Shown here piece after piece: positions 1-6,434 of a stretch of DNA of 11,272 nt. This DNA comes from Sideroxydans sp. (GTDB taxonomy: Bacteria > Pseudomonadota > Gammaproteobacteria > Burkholderiales > Gallionellaceae), in assembly GCA_030823965.1 (NCBI GenBank), contig JAVBYP010000231.1:1-11272 (forward strand). The letters run 5' to 3'. Every line of letters begins with the position of its first letter. Positions within the stretch are counted from its first letter, which is position 1. Under the pieces are notes generated by a model. That model was not told where the DNA came from and made no database searches. It saw only the letters and a program-made list of their open reading frames with translations. Position numbers and translations under genes: made by a program.

Positions 1-795
1 CTGTACTACACGCAGGTCGGCACCATGGTTAAGCAAGTGCGTGGCGAAGGCGTGGCGCAAAGTATGTGGAGACAAGGGCTTATGCAGCCCTCCCGACTTC
101 GCGTGTTTCTTGATGAGATGCCAGAACATCTGGCGCGTCATGCCTTCGCCACGCTGGGTGACGAACAAGTCATCAGTCAACTTGCCGTCTAGCAACACGG
201 GGCGTACATCGGCCAAATATCGCTTGATCCAATCCAGCGCCTCTTCCCCCAAAGGCACGAGACGCTCTTTGCTACCCTTGCCCATCACGCGCGTCACACC
301 CATGTCCAGACTGACCTGAGCCACTTTCAGGGTGACGAGCTCTGACACGCGCAGACCGCTGGCATACATTGTCTCCAGCATTGTGCGGTCACGCATCCCC
401 AACGGGGTTTGCACATCGGGTGTGTTCAACAACAACTCAACATCTTCTTCGGTAAGACTCTTGGGGAGACTGCGCGGCAACTTCGGCGTAGCGATCTGCA
501 AAGTAGGGTCGGTCGCGATCTTGTTCTGACGAAGCAGATAGCGGAACAAACGTTTGAGGCTAGAGATGGCGCGCGAGGTCGAAGTCGCTTTAGCTTTCTG
601 CCCTCCGACCAGATGCGCCAAGAAACCTTGGATGTCTGCATGCGTGGTTGCGGCAATACCGCAACCGCGTTGCGCCTCCAGCCAAATAGAGAATTTATCC
701 AGATCGCGTCGATAACTTTCTAGGGTGTTGCGCGACAAGCCATCCTCTAACCACAGCGCGTCGCTGAACTCGTCCAACAACTCAGCGTCGTTCAT
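1..795 (-). CDS. xerD: Site-specific tyrosine recombinase XerD (C-terminus cut by window edge)
   Basis: XerD works with XerC at the dif site to resolve chromosome dimers, under FtsK control at the division septum. The frame is open from an ATG at 795 to the left edge, giving 265 of about 300 expected residues. Residues 1-100 form the SAM-like core-binding domain (WLEDGLSRNTLESYRRDL near residues 15-32). The catalytic domain follows, with Arg149 in ASGLRVSEL, Lys173 in GKGSKERLVPLG, and His244/Arg247 in SPHTLRHAFATHLL. The second catalytic histidine and the nucleophilic tyrosine lie in the missing part. The sequence is closer to XerD than XerC (typical XerD N-terminus), but a tyrosine recombinase of the other class cannot be fully excluded without the C-terminus. 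Its start lies inside the end of ogt (14-bp overlap), so the two are probably cotranscribed and translationally coupled. No strong Shine-Dalgarno sequence is seen. Confidence 0.95.
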   Translation of the reverse strand, partial: MNDAELLDEFSDALWLEDGLSRNTLESYRRDLDKFSIWLEAQRGCGIAATTHADIQGFLAHLVGGQKAKATSTSRAISSLKRLFRYLLRQNKIATDPTLQIATPKLPRSLPKSLTEEDVELLLNTPDVQTPLGMRDRTMLETMYASGLRVSELVTLKVAQVSLDMGVTRVMGKGSKERLVPLGEEALDWIKRYLADVRPVLLDGKLTDDLFVTQRGEGMTRQMFWHLIKKHAKSGGLHKPLSPHTLRHAFATHLLNHGADLRVVQ

Positions 796-1243
796 GTGCC
801 AACAACCACCGCTTGATATCGAGCGCACCCCCCTCAGCGTGATGCATGAAGCCGCCCAGACCTGACACGCTCACCACCCGATGACACGGAATGACGATGG
901 GTAACGGATTGCTGCCACACGCCTGCCCCACCGCACGTGCACTGGAGCCGATCCGCTTCGCCAGTTCGCCATAGGTCAGCGTCTCCCCGCGAGGAATATC
1001 TAGCATCGCCTGCCACACAAGACACTGGTGATGTGTACCGTCAAGCGTGAAGGGCAAGTCGAACTCGAAACCCGCATCGGCAAAATAGGCTGATAACTGA
1101 TCGCATATCTCCCGCGCCATCAGGCTTGTGGGAGCTAACAACTTCATGCGGGAAGAGACGAACTCGACACCCAATAAATCCTCATCCGAACAACGGATGG
1201 CGAGCTTACCGAAAGGTGCGGCGATGATGGCTTGGAATGGCAT
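782..1243 (-). CDS. ogt: Methylated-DNA--protein-cysteine methyltransferase
   Basis: This suicide repair enzyme takes the alkyl group from O6-alkylguanine (or O4-alkylthymine) in DNA onto its own cysteine. The protein has 153 residues, the usual size of single-domain Ogt/AGT proteins, with no Ada-type regulatory domain fused to it. The N-terminal ribonuclease-like domain covers about residues 1-70. The DNA-binding domain follows, with the helix-turn-helix around SSARAVGQACGSNPLP (101-115; Arg103 is the likely arginine finger) and the active-site motif PCHRVV with Cys120. GLGGF (128-132) and the C-terminal KRWLLAHE match the family. It is downstream of the rplS terminator and overlaps the xerD start by 14 bp. 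No Shine-Dalgarno precedes the ATG. A TATCAT box ends 6 nt upstream of it, suggesting a leaderless message (inference). Confidence 0.94.
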   Translation of the reverse strand: MPFQAIIAAPFGKLAIRCSDEDLLGVEFVSSRMKLLAPTSLMAREICDQLSAYFADAGFEFDLPFTLDGTHHQCLVWQAMLDIPRGETLTYGELAKRIGSSARAVGQACGSNPLPIVIPCHRVVSVSGLGGFMHHAEGGALDIKRWLLAHERR

Positions 1244-1249
1244 GACCGC

Positions 1250-1255
1250 ATGATA
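1250..1255 (-). promoter_or_regulatory. Candidate -10 box for a leaderless ogt transcript
   Basis: On the minus strand TATCAT matches the sigma70 -10 consensus at 5 of 6 bases. Its last base is 6 nt from the A of the ogt ATG, so transcription would begin at or next to the start codon. No Shine-Dalgarno lies between the rplS terminator and ogt. The -35 position falls inside the terminator stem and matches poorly, so this is a tentative call. Confidence 0.3.
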
Positions 1256-1261
1256 GCCCGA

Positions 1262-1297
1262 AAATACAAACGGGAGCCGAAGCTCCCGTTTGTATTT
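1262..1297 (-). terminator. Intrinsic terminator of the rpsP-rimM-trmD-rplS operon
   Basis: A perfect 16-bp stem (1262-1277 pairs with 1282-1297) encloses a 4-nt loop. Read on the minus strand the loop is TTCG closed by C-G, the very stable cUUCGg tetraloop, with a GGGAGC/GCTCCC core. The outer stem is AT-rich and ends in GTATTT on the 3' side, serving as the U-rich tail. It begins 18 nt after the rplS stop codon and ends 18 nt before the ogt start. Because the outer stem is AT-rich on both sides it could work in both directions, but nothing on the plus strand needs terminating here. Confidence 0.9.
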
Positions 1298-1315
1298 ACC
1301 ACACAGAACCGTTGC

Positions 1316-1687
1316 TTACGCAGCGACTTTGCGTGCTGGCAATTTTTCCTTGATACGTGCCGACTTACCAGAACGATCGCGCAGGTAGTACAGCTTGGCA
1401 CGACGTACATCGCCGCGACGCTTTACTTCGATGCTGGCAACGCTCGGTGAGTAAGTTTGGAAAGTACGCTCGACGCCTTCGCCGGAGGATACTTTACGCA
1501 CGATGAAGCTGGAGTTCAGCCCTTTGTTGCGCTTTGCGATGACCACGCCTTCGAAAGCCTGTGTACGTTTTTTGTCGCCTTCGACAACGTTCACGTTGAC
1601 GATGACTGTGTCGCCGGGGCCGAAGCCTGGGATAGTCTTATTCAGACGTGCGATTTCTTCTTTTTCAAGAATTCCGATCAGATTCAT
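1316..1687 (-). CDS. rplS: 50S ribosomal protein L19
   Basis: L19 sits at the 30S-50S interface of the ribosome and contributes to an intersubunit bridge. The 123-residue product is close to the usual 115-130 residues. It shows the family hallmarks: N-terminal [20 protein letters not shown], then [41 protein letters not shown] in the barrel core (quoted in two pieces: [19 protein letters not shown] and [18 protein letters not shown]), [18 protein letters not shown], and [17 protein letters not shown]. The ATG overlaps the trmD stop as ATGA. A good Shine-Dalgarno (GAGG, 7 nt before the ATG) lies inside the end of trmD. It is the last gene of the four-gene operon and is followed by a strong terminator. 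The C-terminus is slightly extended (LPARKVAA), which is common. Confidence 0.98.
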   Translation of the reverse strand: MNLIGILEKEEIARLNKTIPGFGPGDTVIVNVNVVEGDKKRTQAFEGVVIAKRNKGLNSSFIVRKVSSGEGVERTFQTYSPSVASIEVKRRGDVRRAKLYYLRDRSGKSARIKEKLPARKVAA

Positions 1688-2460
1688 TTTGTTTCCTCTT
1701 CTTTTGCGGGAGCTTGTTCCTGCTGGTACTGAGCCAGTAGCCGAGCTTCCTGTTTAGTTAACTGGCGTGCTGCCAGCAATTCTGGACGACGTTCAGCAGT
1801 CCTGCCTAACGACTGCTTCAATCGCCACTTCTCTATCTCGGCGTGGTGTCCAGACAGCAATACATCCGGAACCGCCTCACCGTTATAAATCTCTGGACGC
1901 GTGTAGTGCGGACAATCCAGCAGACCTTGTACGAAAGAATCCTGCTGTGCCGATGCATCATCACCCAACACTCCGGGTATCTGACGTATCAAAGCGTCCA
2001 TCACCACCATCGCTGCCAACTCACCACCGGACAAGACATAGTCTCCGATGGAAAGCTCTTCATCCACTTGTTGGCGTAGGAGGCGTTCATCCACACCCTC
2101 GTAACGACTCGCCAACAAGATCAATCCTTCGTCTCGCGCCAGCAACTCCATCACGATCTCGTGAGTGAGTTGCCTGCCTTGCGGAGAGAGATGGATCACT
2201 CGACTCTTCTTCACTCCGCTTGCCGCCTGCGCTGCTTTCGCTGCGCTGATGGCCTTTTCCAACGGTTCTGCCAACATCACCATCCCAGGGCCGCCGCCGT
2301 AAGGGCGATCATCGATGGTGCGGTAGTTGTCAGTCGTGAAGTCTCTTGGATTCCACGCTTGCAACTCGAACTTGCCTAACTCAACTGCCTTGCGCGTCAC
2401 ACCGAACTTGGTGATGGCGTCGAACATCTCGGGAAACAAGGTGATTACATCGAACCTCAT
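1684..2460 (-). CDS. trmD: tRNA (guanine-N1-)-methyltransferase
   Basis: TrmD methylates N1 of guanine 37, next to the anticodon, using S-adenosylmethionine, which prevents +1 frameshifting. The protein has 258 residues, normal for the family. The N-terminal SPOUT domain starts [13 protein letters not shown] and carries the signatures [17 protein letters not shown] (46-62), [12 protein letters not shown] (116-127) and [16 protein letters not shown] (137-152), which form the trefoil-knot SAM pocket. The linker and C-terminal tRNA-binding domain carry QQDSF (Asp174 is the probable general base by family comparison), [15 protein letters not shown] and [14 protein letters not shown]. The start overlaps the rimM stop as ATGA and the stop overlaps the rplS start as ATGA, so translational coupling through the operon is likely. 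There is little Shine-Dalgarno before its ATG. Confidence 0.99.
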   Translation of the reverse strand: MRFDVITLFPEMFDAITKFGVTRKAVELGKFELQAWNPRDFTTDNYRTIDDRPYGGGPGMVMLAEPLEKAISAAKAAQAASGVKKSRVIHLSPQGRQLTHEIVMELLARDEGLILLASRYEGVDERLLRQQVDEELSIGDYVLSGGELAAMVVMDALIRQIPGVLGDDASAQQDSFVQGLLDCPHYTRPEIYNGEAVPDVLLSGHHAEIEKWRLKQSLGRTAERRPELLAARQLTKQEARLLAQYQQEQAPAKEEETK

Positions 2461-2954
2461 TTAAGGTAGTCCGCCTGCCAATCCACCCGGATGGTCTTGT
2501 TGTTCAGATCAACTTGCTGGATCACGCTAGCGATGAACGGCATCAATGTCTCTCCGCCGTCACCCTTGACCACCAGCACGTCGTTGGCACCTGTCTCTAG
2601 CAACGAGTCCACGATACCGAACGCATGACCTTCAAGGTTCAGCACCGACATACCGATCAAGTCAGACCAGTAGTATTCGCCTTCGACTTGCGCTGGCAAG
2701 CTGTCGCGTGCGACTGCGATCAACTGACCTTTATATGTTTCAGCTGCAGTACGGTCTGGGATGCCTTCCAGCTTCGCCACGACCAATTTACCGTGGACAT
2801 TGGATTCCAACACTTTGATCGGACGCCATGATTGTTCGTCACCGATATACCAAGTGTCGTAATCAAGCAGACTCTCCACATACTCGGTGAAGGGCAATAC
2901 CTTCACCCAACCTTGGATACCTTGCGCTGCGACCACCTTCCCCATGACGACCAT
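2457..2954 (-). CDS. rimM: Ribosome maturation factor RimM
   Basis: RimM binds S19 in the 30S head and assists late maturation of 16S rRNA. Starting at 2954 the product is 165 residues (family about 165-185). Residues 1-90 form the RimM barrel ([20 protein letters not shown], then [12 protein letters not shown]) and residues 94-165 the PRC barrel, beginning with the conserved [11 protein letters not shown] and ending in VDWQADYLK. An open frame extends upstream to 3011, but that would overlap rpsP. The 2954 ATG has a well-placed GAGG 8 nt upstream and gives a normal N-terminus; an ATG at 2945 is the alternative. It is the second gene of the operon, 13 nt after the rpsP stop and overlapping trmD by 4 bp. 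Confidence 0.96.
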   Translation of the reverse strand: MVVMGKVVAAQGIQGWVKVLPFTEYVESLLDYDTWYIGDEQSWRPIKVLESNVHGKLVVAKLEGIPDRTAAETYKGQLIAVARDSLPAQVEGEYYWSDLIGMSVLNLEGHAFGIVDSLLETGANDVLVVKGDGGETLMPFIASVIQQVDLNNKTIRVDWQADYLK

Positions 2955-2962
2955 GGGGCTTG

Positions 2963-2966
2963 CCTC
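2963..2966 (-). promoter_or_regulatory. rimM Shine-Dalgarno (fixes the start)
   Basis: Minus-strand GAGG lies in the 13-nt gap between rpsP and rimM, 8 nt before the ATG at 2954. It supports that start over the longer frame that would overlap rpsP. Confidence 0.75.
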
Positions 2967-2967
2967 G

Positions 2968-3222
2968 TTAGGCCTTGGCTGCTGCACCGGCTTTTTTAAC
3001 CAAGCGGCCAACGGTCTCGCTCAATTGCGCGCCCTTGTCTTGCCAATGAGTCACGCGATCCAAAGCGATACGCAGACCTTCAGAACCTTCAGCTGCCAAA
3101 GGATTGTAGAAGCCGACGCGCTCGATGAAACGACCGTCACGACGATTGCGAGAATCAGCAACGACTACGTTGTAATACGGGCGATTCTTTGAGCCGCCGC
3201 GAGAAAGACGAATGACTACCAT
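2968..3222 (-). CDS. rpsP: 30S ribosomal protein S16
   Basis: S16 is a small-subunit assembly protein that binds 16S rRNA. The 84-residue product (family about 80-90) starts [20 protein letters not shown], the standard S16 N-terminus, followed by [20 protein letters not shown] and [17 protein letters not shown]. An in-frame extension up to 3261 adds 13 residues with no family similarity, so the internal ATG at 3222 was chosen. The Shine-Dalgarno is weak (TGGGAAA shortly upstream). It is the first gene of the rpsP-rimM-trmD-rplS operon, driven by the promoter just upstream. Confidence 0.98.
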   Translation of the reverse strand: MVVIRLSRGGSKNRPYYNVVVADSRNRRDGRFIERVGFYNPLAAEGSEGLRIALDRVTHWQDKGAQLSETVGRLVKKAGAAAKA

Positions 3223-3237
3223 AATGATTTCCCAATG

Positions 3238-3262
3238 AAAAATTTGTTTGGCCAACGCCAAA
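3238..3262 (-). promoter_or_regulatory. Small hairpin plus U-run in the rpsP leader (attenuator-like)
   Basis: On the minus strand TTTGGC, a GTTG loop and GCCAAA form a 6-bp stem, followed by CAAA and then five T residues. It lies in the short 5' leader between the predicted rpsP promoter and the ATG. The arrangement resembles a weak intrinsic terminator and could attenuate the operon, but the stem is short and only half GC. Function is inferred from shape alone. Confidence 0.3.
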
Positions 3263-3270
3263 GGGCGCGA

Positions 3271-3300
3271 ATTCTACGACACCTTGCCGATCTCTGGCAA
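3271..3300 (-). promoter_or_regulatory. sigma70-type promoter of the rpsP operon
   Basis: Read on the minus strand, TTGCCA (3295-3300, 5 of 6 matches to the -35 consensus) is separated by 18 nt from TAGAAT (3271-3276, 5 of 6 to the -10 consensus). The start point would be near 3264, giving a leader of roughly 40 nt before the rpsP ATG at 3222. It lies between the ypjD stop and rpsP, where an operon promoter is expected. Confidence 0.7.
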
Positions 3301-3302
3301 GG
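3282..3302. other. 7-bp inverted repeat overlapping the rpsP promoter
   Basis: CCTTGCC (3282-3288) and GGCAAGG (3296-3302) are perfect reverse complements around a 7-nt loop. The repeat starts 18 nt beyond the ypjD stop and covers the -35 box and part of the spacer of the rpsP promoter. It could be the ypjD terminator (no clear U-run follows on the minus strand) or a binding site for a dimeric regulator. The sequence does not decide between these. Confidence 0.4.
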
Positions 3303-3320
3303 ATTGTTTAGATTGAAGAA

Positions 3321-4133
3321 TCAGCGATGAAGAAGGACTTCTAGGACGAAACGGCTGCCCAGATAGGCCAGCACAAGGAAACCAAAGCCGCTCAAGGTCC
3401 AGCGCACCGCCGTATGGCCGCGCCAACCATAATAATGATGTCCCAAGAGAAGAACACCAAACACGACCCAAGAGATCATTCCAAACAAGACCTTATGGTT
3501 GAATTGCCAGGCGTGACCGAAGATGTTCTCGGAAAACAGGATCCCCGATACGACGGTGATGGTCAGCAGCACGAATCCGACCCCGATGACGCGGAACAGC
3601 AAGCTTTCCATCGTCAGTAAAGGCGGCAGATTCTGCAAAACCTTGGGTAGCTTGGCATGGTGTAGTTGTTTTTCGACCAAAGACATCAACCCTGCATGCA
3701 AAGCTGCGATGGTAAACAGACTGTAAGCCAGCATCGCCACCAAGACATGGGTATCGAACAGCGCAGATGCGGGTTGCGCAAGGATGTGCGCCTCAGGAAA
3801 TATGGCGGGCAGAGCGGTACTTAAAGCTGCCAGCGGCAACACCAAAGTTTGCAAACTGCACAATGGATAGAAGTAGCGCGCTAACCAGTACACCAAAACA
3901 GTCAGCCACAGGATGAGCGAAAGGGCGTAGACCAAGCCAAGATTCAGCGCACCCCATATGAACAGAGTGTCGTACAACAACCAGCCATGTAGCGCCAAGG
4001 GTACGGCGACGGCATGACCCAACATACCGCGATTCTGCTGCTCGGCATTTCCCGCTGCCTGCGCACGCCAGAACAGAATAGCCAGAACGGTATAAAGGAC
4101 AAAGGTCAGCAGATGTAAGGCTTGGTTCGACAT
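3321..4133 (-). CDS. ypjD: CcsA/HemX-like inner-membrane protein, YpjD (CorE) type
   Basis: This is a polytopic membrane protein of the cytochrome c assembly (CcsA/CcmC/HemX) superfamily. Its 270 residues hold about eight hydrophobic segments, near residues 5-23, 36-56, 60-86, 93-112, 128-150, 178-200, 213-232 and 244-266. Several histidines lie in or next to them (His40, His129 in DTHVLVAMLAY, His213 in FNHK, His232-233). The tryptophan-rich haem-handling motif of true CcmC/CcsA proteins (WGxxWxWD) is replaced by FGHAWQFNHK, as expected for the YpjD branch, so a direct role in haem delivery is doubtful. In enterobacteria ypjD also lies next to ffh, and the related gene has been linked to divalent-cation transport; that is knowledge of relatives, not seen here. 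It is transcribed away from ffh. The start ATG has no good Shine-Dalgarno. Confidence 0.85.
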   Translation of the reverse strand: MSNQALHLLTFVLYTVLAILFWRAQAAGNAEQQNRGMLGHAVAVPLALHGWLLYDTLFIWGALNLGLVYALSLILWLTVLVYWLARYFYPLCSLQTLVLPLAALSTALPAIFPEAHILAQPASALFDTHVLVAMLAYSLFTIAALHAGLMSLVEKQLHHAKLPKVLQNLPPLLTMESLLFRVIGVGFVLLTITVVSGILFSENIFGHAWQFNHKVLFGMISWVVFGVLLLGHHYYGWRGHTAVRWTLSGFGFLVLAYLGSRFVLEVLLHR

Positions 4134-4162
4134 GGAGAGTGCAGATGTTTTAGACTGTGCGG

Positions 4163-4168
4163 ATTCTA
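4163..4168 (-). promoter_or_regulatory. Candidate -10 box for ypjD
   Basis: Minus-strand TAGAAT (same as the rpsP -10 box) sits 29 nt before the ypjD ATG. No convincing -35 hexamer is found 16-18 nt further upstream, so this is tentative. Confidence 0.35.
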
Positions 4169-4191
4169 CACCAAGTCATATGCCCATCTTT

Positions 4192-4334
4192 GAGTGCCTC
4201 TAGAAATTCACTTTTGCGGGATGAAGCGCAAGGAACCGCGCAGTGAGCGACGAGACATATCATAAAGTTAGGCAAGGAATGAGCGAGCACGTGACGCAGC
4301 GGTTTGCCCGGAAAATGAATTTATAGAGGTACTC
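4192..4334. repeat. Palindromic intergenic element, copy A (about 143 bp)
   Basis: This non-coding element fills most of the 202-bp ypjD-ffh gap. Its ends are inverted repeats: the arms 4192-4220 and 4306-4334 pair over 29 positions with four differences, one of them a G-U wobble. The left arm begins GAGTGCCTCTAGAAATTC and the right arm ends GAATTTATAGAGGTACTC. Pairing extends 2 bp further (4190-4191 with 4335-4336) into the first base of the ffh ATG. An inner pair AACCGC / GCGGTT (4234-4239, 4299-4304) continues the fold. It is homologous to the element at 8639-8779: both share TGCCTCT ends, CATAT[CG]AT at offset 63-64 and GCAAGGAAT at offset 80-81. No direct-repeat target duplication was found at this copy, and it contains no credible reading frame. 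Confidence 0.85.
4325..4329 (+). promoter_or_regulatory. ffh Shine-Dalgarno inside the repeat terminus
   Basis: AGAGG lies 6 nt before the ffh ATG, an ideal ribosome-binding spacing. The same five bases belong to the conserved right terminus of the palindromic element (AGAGGTAC here, AGAGGTGC in the other copy). In a folded transcript they would be paired with the CCTCT of the left arm. Confidence 0.7.
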
Positions 4335-4335
4335 A

Positions 4336-5688
4336 ATGCTGGATAATCTAACGCAACGTTTCAGTGGCATCGTCAAGAATCTGCGCGGCCAAGCGCGACT
4401 CTCTGAGAGCAACATCCAAGATGCTTTGCGCGAAGTGCGCCTCGCCCTGCTTGAAGCGGACGTCGCCTTGCCCGTCGTCAAAGAGCTGATCGCCAAAGTC
4501 AAAGAAGCCGCGTTAGGACAAGAAGTCATCGGCAGCCTGACTCCGGGACAAGCCCTCATCGGCGTTGTGAACCGCGAGCTGACCAAACTGATGGGTGAGC
4601 ACAACGACGCGCTCAATCTTGCCGCCGTTCCTCCTGCAGTCATCTTGATGGCGGGTTTGCAAGGCGCAGGTAAGACCACCAGCAGCGGCAAGCTGGCCAA
4701 ACTGCTACGCGAACAAAATAAGAAGAAGGTATTGCTGGTGAGCTGCGACGTCTATCGTCCGGCCGCTATCGAACAGTTGCGCACATTGGCACAGCAACTC
4801 GGCACCGACTTCTTCCCCTCCGATGTCAGTCAAAAGCCGCTGGACATCGCACTCGCCGCACTCGACTTCGCACGCAAACATCACCACGACGTGCTGATCG
4901 TCGACACCGCCGGACGTCTGGCAGTCGATGAAGCGATGATGGCGGAGATCAAAGCGCTGCACGCGGCAATGAATCCCATCGAGACCTTGTTCGTGGTCGA
5001 TGCGATGACCGGTCAAGATGCGGTGAACACCGCCAAAGCGTTCGGCGATGCGCTGCCCCTCACTGGCGTGATTCTGACCAAGATGGACGGCGATGCGCGC
5101 GGTGGTGCGGCATTGTCAGTTCGTCATATCACTGGCAAACCGATCAAGTTCGTTGGCGTCAGCGAAAAACCAAATGGCCTTGAAGCCTTCCACCCCGACC
5201 GTATGGCGCAACGCATCCTCGGCATGGGAGACGTCCTCTCGCTGCTAGAAGAAGCGCAACGCAACGTCGATATGGGCGAGGCGGAGAAACTCGCCAAGAA
5301 GATGCAAAGCGGCAAAGGCTTCGATCTCAACGACTTCAAGATGCAGATCGTGCAGATGAAGAAGATGGGTGGAATGTCAGCACTGATGGACAAACTACCT
5401 GCCCAGCTCGCCAATGCGGCAGCAGGCGCAAAAGTGGACGAGCGTCAGATCAACCGCACCGAAGGCATCATCAACTCGATGACTCCCTACGAGCGTAGCC
5501 ACCCCGAGCAGATCAAAGCTTCGCGCAAACGCCGCATCGCTGCAGGCTCTGGCGTACAGGTGATGCACGTCAATCAATTGCTGAATCAATTCGAACAATC
5601 GCAGAAGATGATGAAGATGTTCAGCAGCAAGGGCGGTATGGCCAAGATGATGCGCGGCATGGCTGGCAAATTCCCAGGAATGCGTTAA
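4336..5688 (+). CDS. ffh: Signal recognition particle protein Ffh (SRP54)
   Basis: Ffh binds 4.5S RNA and signal sequences of nascent membrane proteins and docks with FtsY for cotranslational targeting. The protein has 450 residues (family about 450-455). The N domain spans about residues 1-95 with ALLEADVALPVVK. The G domain carries the P-loop GLQGAGKTTSSGKLA (107-121), DVYRPAA (138-144), DTAGRLAVDE (190-199), TKMDGDARGG (248-257) and GVSEKPNGLEAFHP. The methionine-rich M domain (about 320-450) holds the RNA-binding segment SRKRRIAAGSG (396-406) and ends GMAGKFPGMR. It is divergent from ypjD, and its ribosome-binding site lies in the terminus of repeat copy A. The stop codon is 18 nt before the cbbY-like gene, so the two are probably one transcript. 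Confidence 0.99.
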   Translation: MLDNLTQRFSGIVKNLRGQARLSESNIQDALREVRLALLEADVALPVVKELIAKVKEAALGQEVIGSLTPGQALIGVVNRELTKLMGEHNDALNLAAVPPAVILMAGLQGAGKTTSSGKLAKLLREQNKKKVLLVSCDVYRPAAIEQLRTLAQQLGTDFFPSDVSQKPLDIALAALDFARKHHHDVLIVDTAGRLAVDEAMMAEIKALHAAMNPIETLFVVDAMTGQDAVNTAKAFGDALPLTGVILTKMDGDARGGAALSVRHITGKPIKFVGVSEKPNGLEAFHPDRMAQRILGMGDVLSLLEEAQRNVDMGEAEKLAKKMQSGKGFDLNDFKMQIVQMKKMGGMSALMDKLPAQLANAAAGAKVDERQINRTEGIINSMTPYERSHPEQIKASRKRRIAAGSGVQVMHVNQLLNQFEQSQKMMKMFSSKGGMAKMMRGMAGKFPGMR

Positions 5689-5706
5689 TCAATAACAGGA
5701 AAAAAC

Positions 5707-6411
5707 ATGACACTCAAAGCAATCATATTCGACGTAGACGGCACTTTGGCAGACACCGAAGACGGTCACCGCAAATCCTTCAACAAGGCGTTCGCCGAGA
5801 ACGGTTTGGATTGGAACTGGGATGTCGCGCTGTACGACAAGCTACTCAAAGTGACAGGTGGTAAAGAGCGCATCAAGTATTTCGTTTCGGATTTTCTGAA
5901 GGGCTACACCAAGCCAGATAACTTCGACGATTTCGTGAAACATCTGCACGCCGTCAAGACAGGTCACTACACAGCGATGTTGCGTGAAGGCGCGATCCCG
6001 TTACGTCCCGGCATCAAACAACTCATCAACGATGCACGCAAAGCAGGCATCACGCTCGCCATCGCCACCACGACCACGGCAGAAAATGTGACGGCGCTTT
6101 TAGAAGTTGGCTTGGGCAAAGACTGGTCGAGCTACTTCGCCGCCAACGGTTGTGGCGATATCGTTCCGCACAAGAAGCCTGCGCCGGACATCTACAACTG
6201 GGTATTGAATGAACTCAAGCTTGCACCGCAAGATTGCATCGCACTGGAGGACTCTTACAACGGCCTGCGCTCCTCCTTAGCCGCTGACATCAAGACCTAC
6301 ATCACCACCAACCCCTACACCGTGAAGCAAGATTTCACAGGGGCCACAGCGGTGTTAGAGGACTTGAGCGACCTGCCGCGTTTCTACAGCATGATCGGAC
6401 TGCGCGCATAA
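5707..6411 (+). CDS. cbbY: CbbY-like HAD phosphatase (probable xylulose-1,5-bisphosphate phosphatase)
   Basis: This is a HAD-superfamily phosphatase of 234 residues. Motif I is FDVDGTLADTE with nucleophile Asp9 and acid/base Asp11. The CbbY-type substrate residues Glu18, His21 and Arg22 follow (DTEDGHRKSFNKAF). The helical cap is about residues 16-90, with TGGKERI at 50-56. Motif II is the TTTT run at 121-124, motif III is HKKPAPDIYNWV with Lys156/157, and motif IV is ALEDSYNGLRSS with Glu181/Asp182. The late YTVKQDFTGATAVLEDLSDL is also typical of CbbY. Family members remove xylulose-1,5-bisphosphate, a misfire product that inhibits Rubisco, which suggests a Calvin-cycle autotroph. No Rubisco gene is in the window, so a related sugar-phosphate phosphatase (beta-phosphoglucomutase or Gph class) remains possible. 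AGGA 6 nt before the ATG is its ribosome-binding site. Confidence 0.88.
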   Translation: MTLKAIIFDVDGTLADTEDGHRKSFNKAFAENGLDWNWDVALYDKLLKVTGGKERIKYFVSDFLKGYTKPDNFDDFVKHLHAVKTGHYTAMLREGAIPLRPGIKQLINDARKAGITLAIATTTTAENVTALLEVGLGKDWSSYFAANGCGDIVPHKKPAPDIYNWVLNELKLAPQDCIALEDSYNGLRSSLAADIKTYITTNPYTVKQDFTGATAVLEDLSDLPRFYSMIGLRA

Positions 6412-6434
6412 GCGCCTAGATTCCTGCTAATCTT

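Noticed and set aside
41..723. Plus-strand open frames of 65-104 codons at 41-319, 332-529 and 409-723
   Set aside because: They lie opposite the xerD coding frame, which shows unmistakable recombinase motifs. The plus-strand translations resemble no protein family.
2955..3011. 19-residue N-terminal extension of RimM overlapping rpsP
   Set aside because: A good Shine-Dalgarno precedes the internal ATG at 2954, and the extension ([19 protein letters not shown]) is the rpsP 3' end read in another frame.
3223..3261. 13-residue N-terminal extension of S16
   Set aside because: The extension has no similarity to S16 proteins and overlaps the predicted leader; the ATG at 3222 gives the standard N-terminus.
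4150..4182. sigma70 promoter for ffh upstream of element A (TAGACT ... CATATG)
   Set aside because: Both hexamers match the consensus poorly and no better pair was found by eye, so no ffh promoter is called.
4192..4334. Complete insertion sequence or small gene in the ypjD-ffh gap
   Set aside because: At about 143 bp with no credible reading frame it cannot encode a transposase. Only a non-autonomous repeat is supported.
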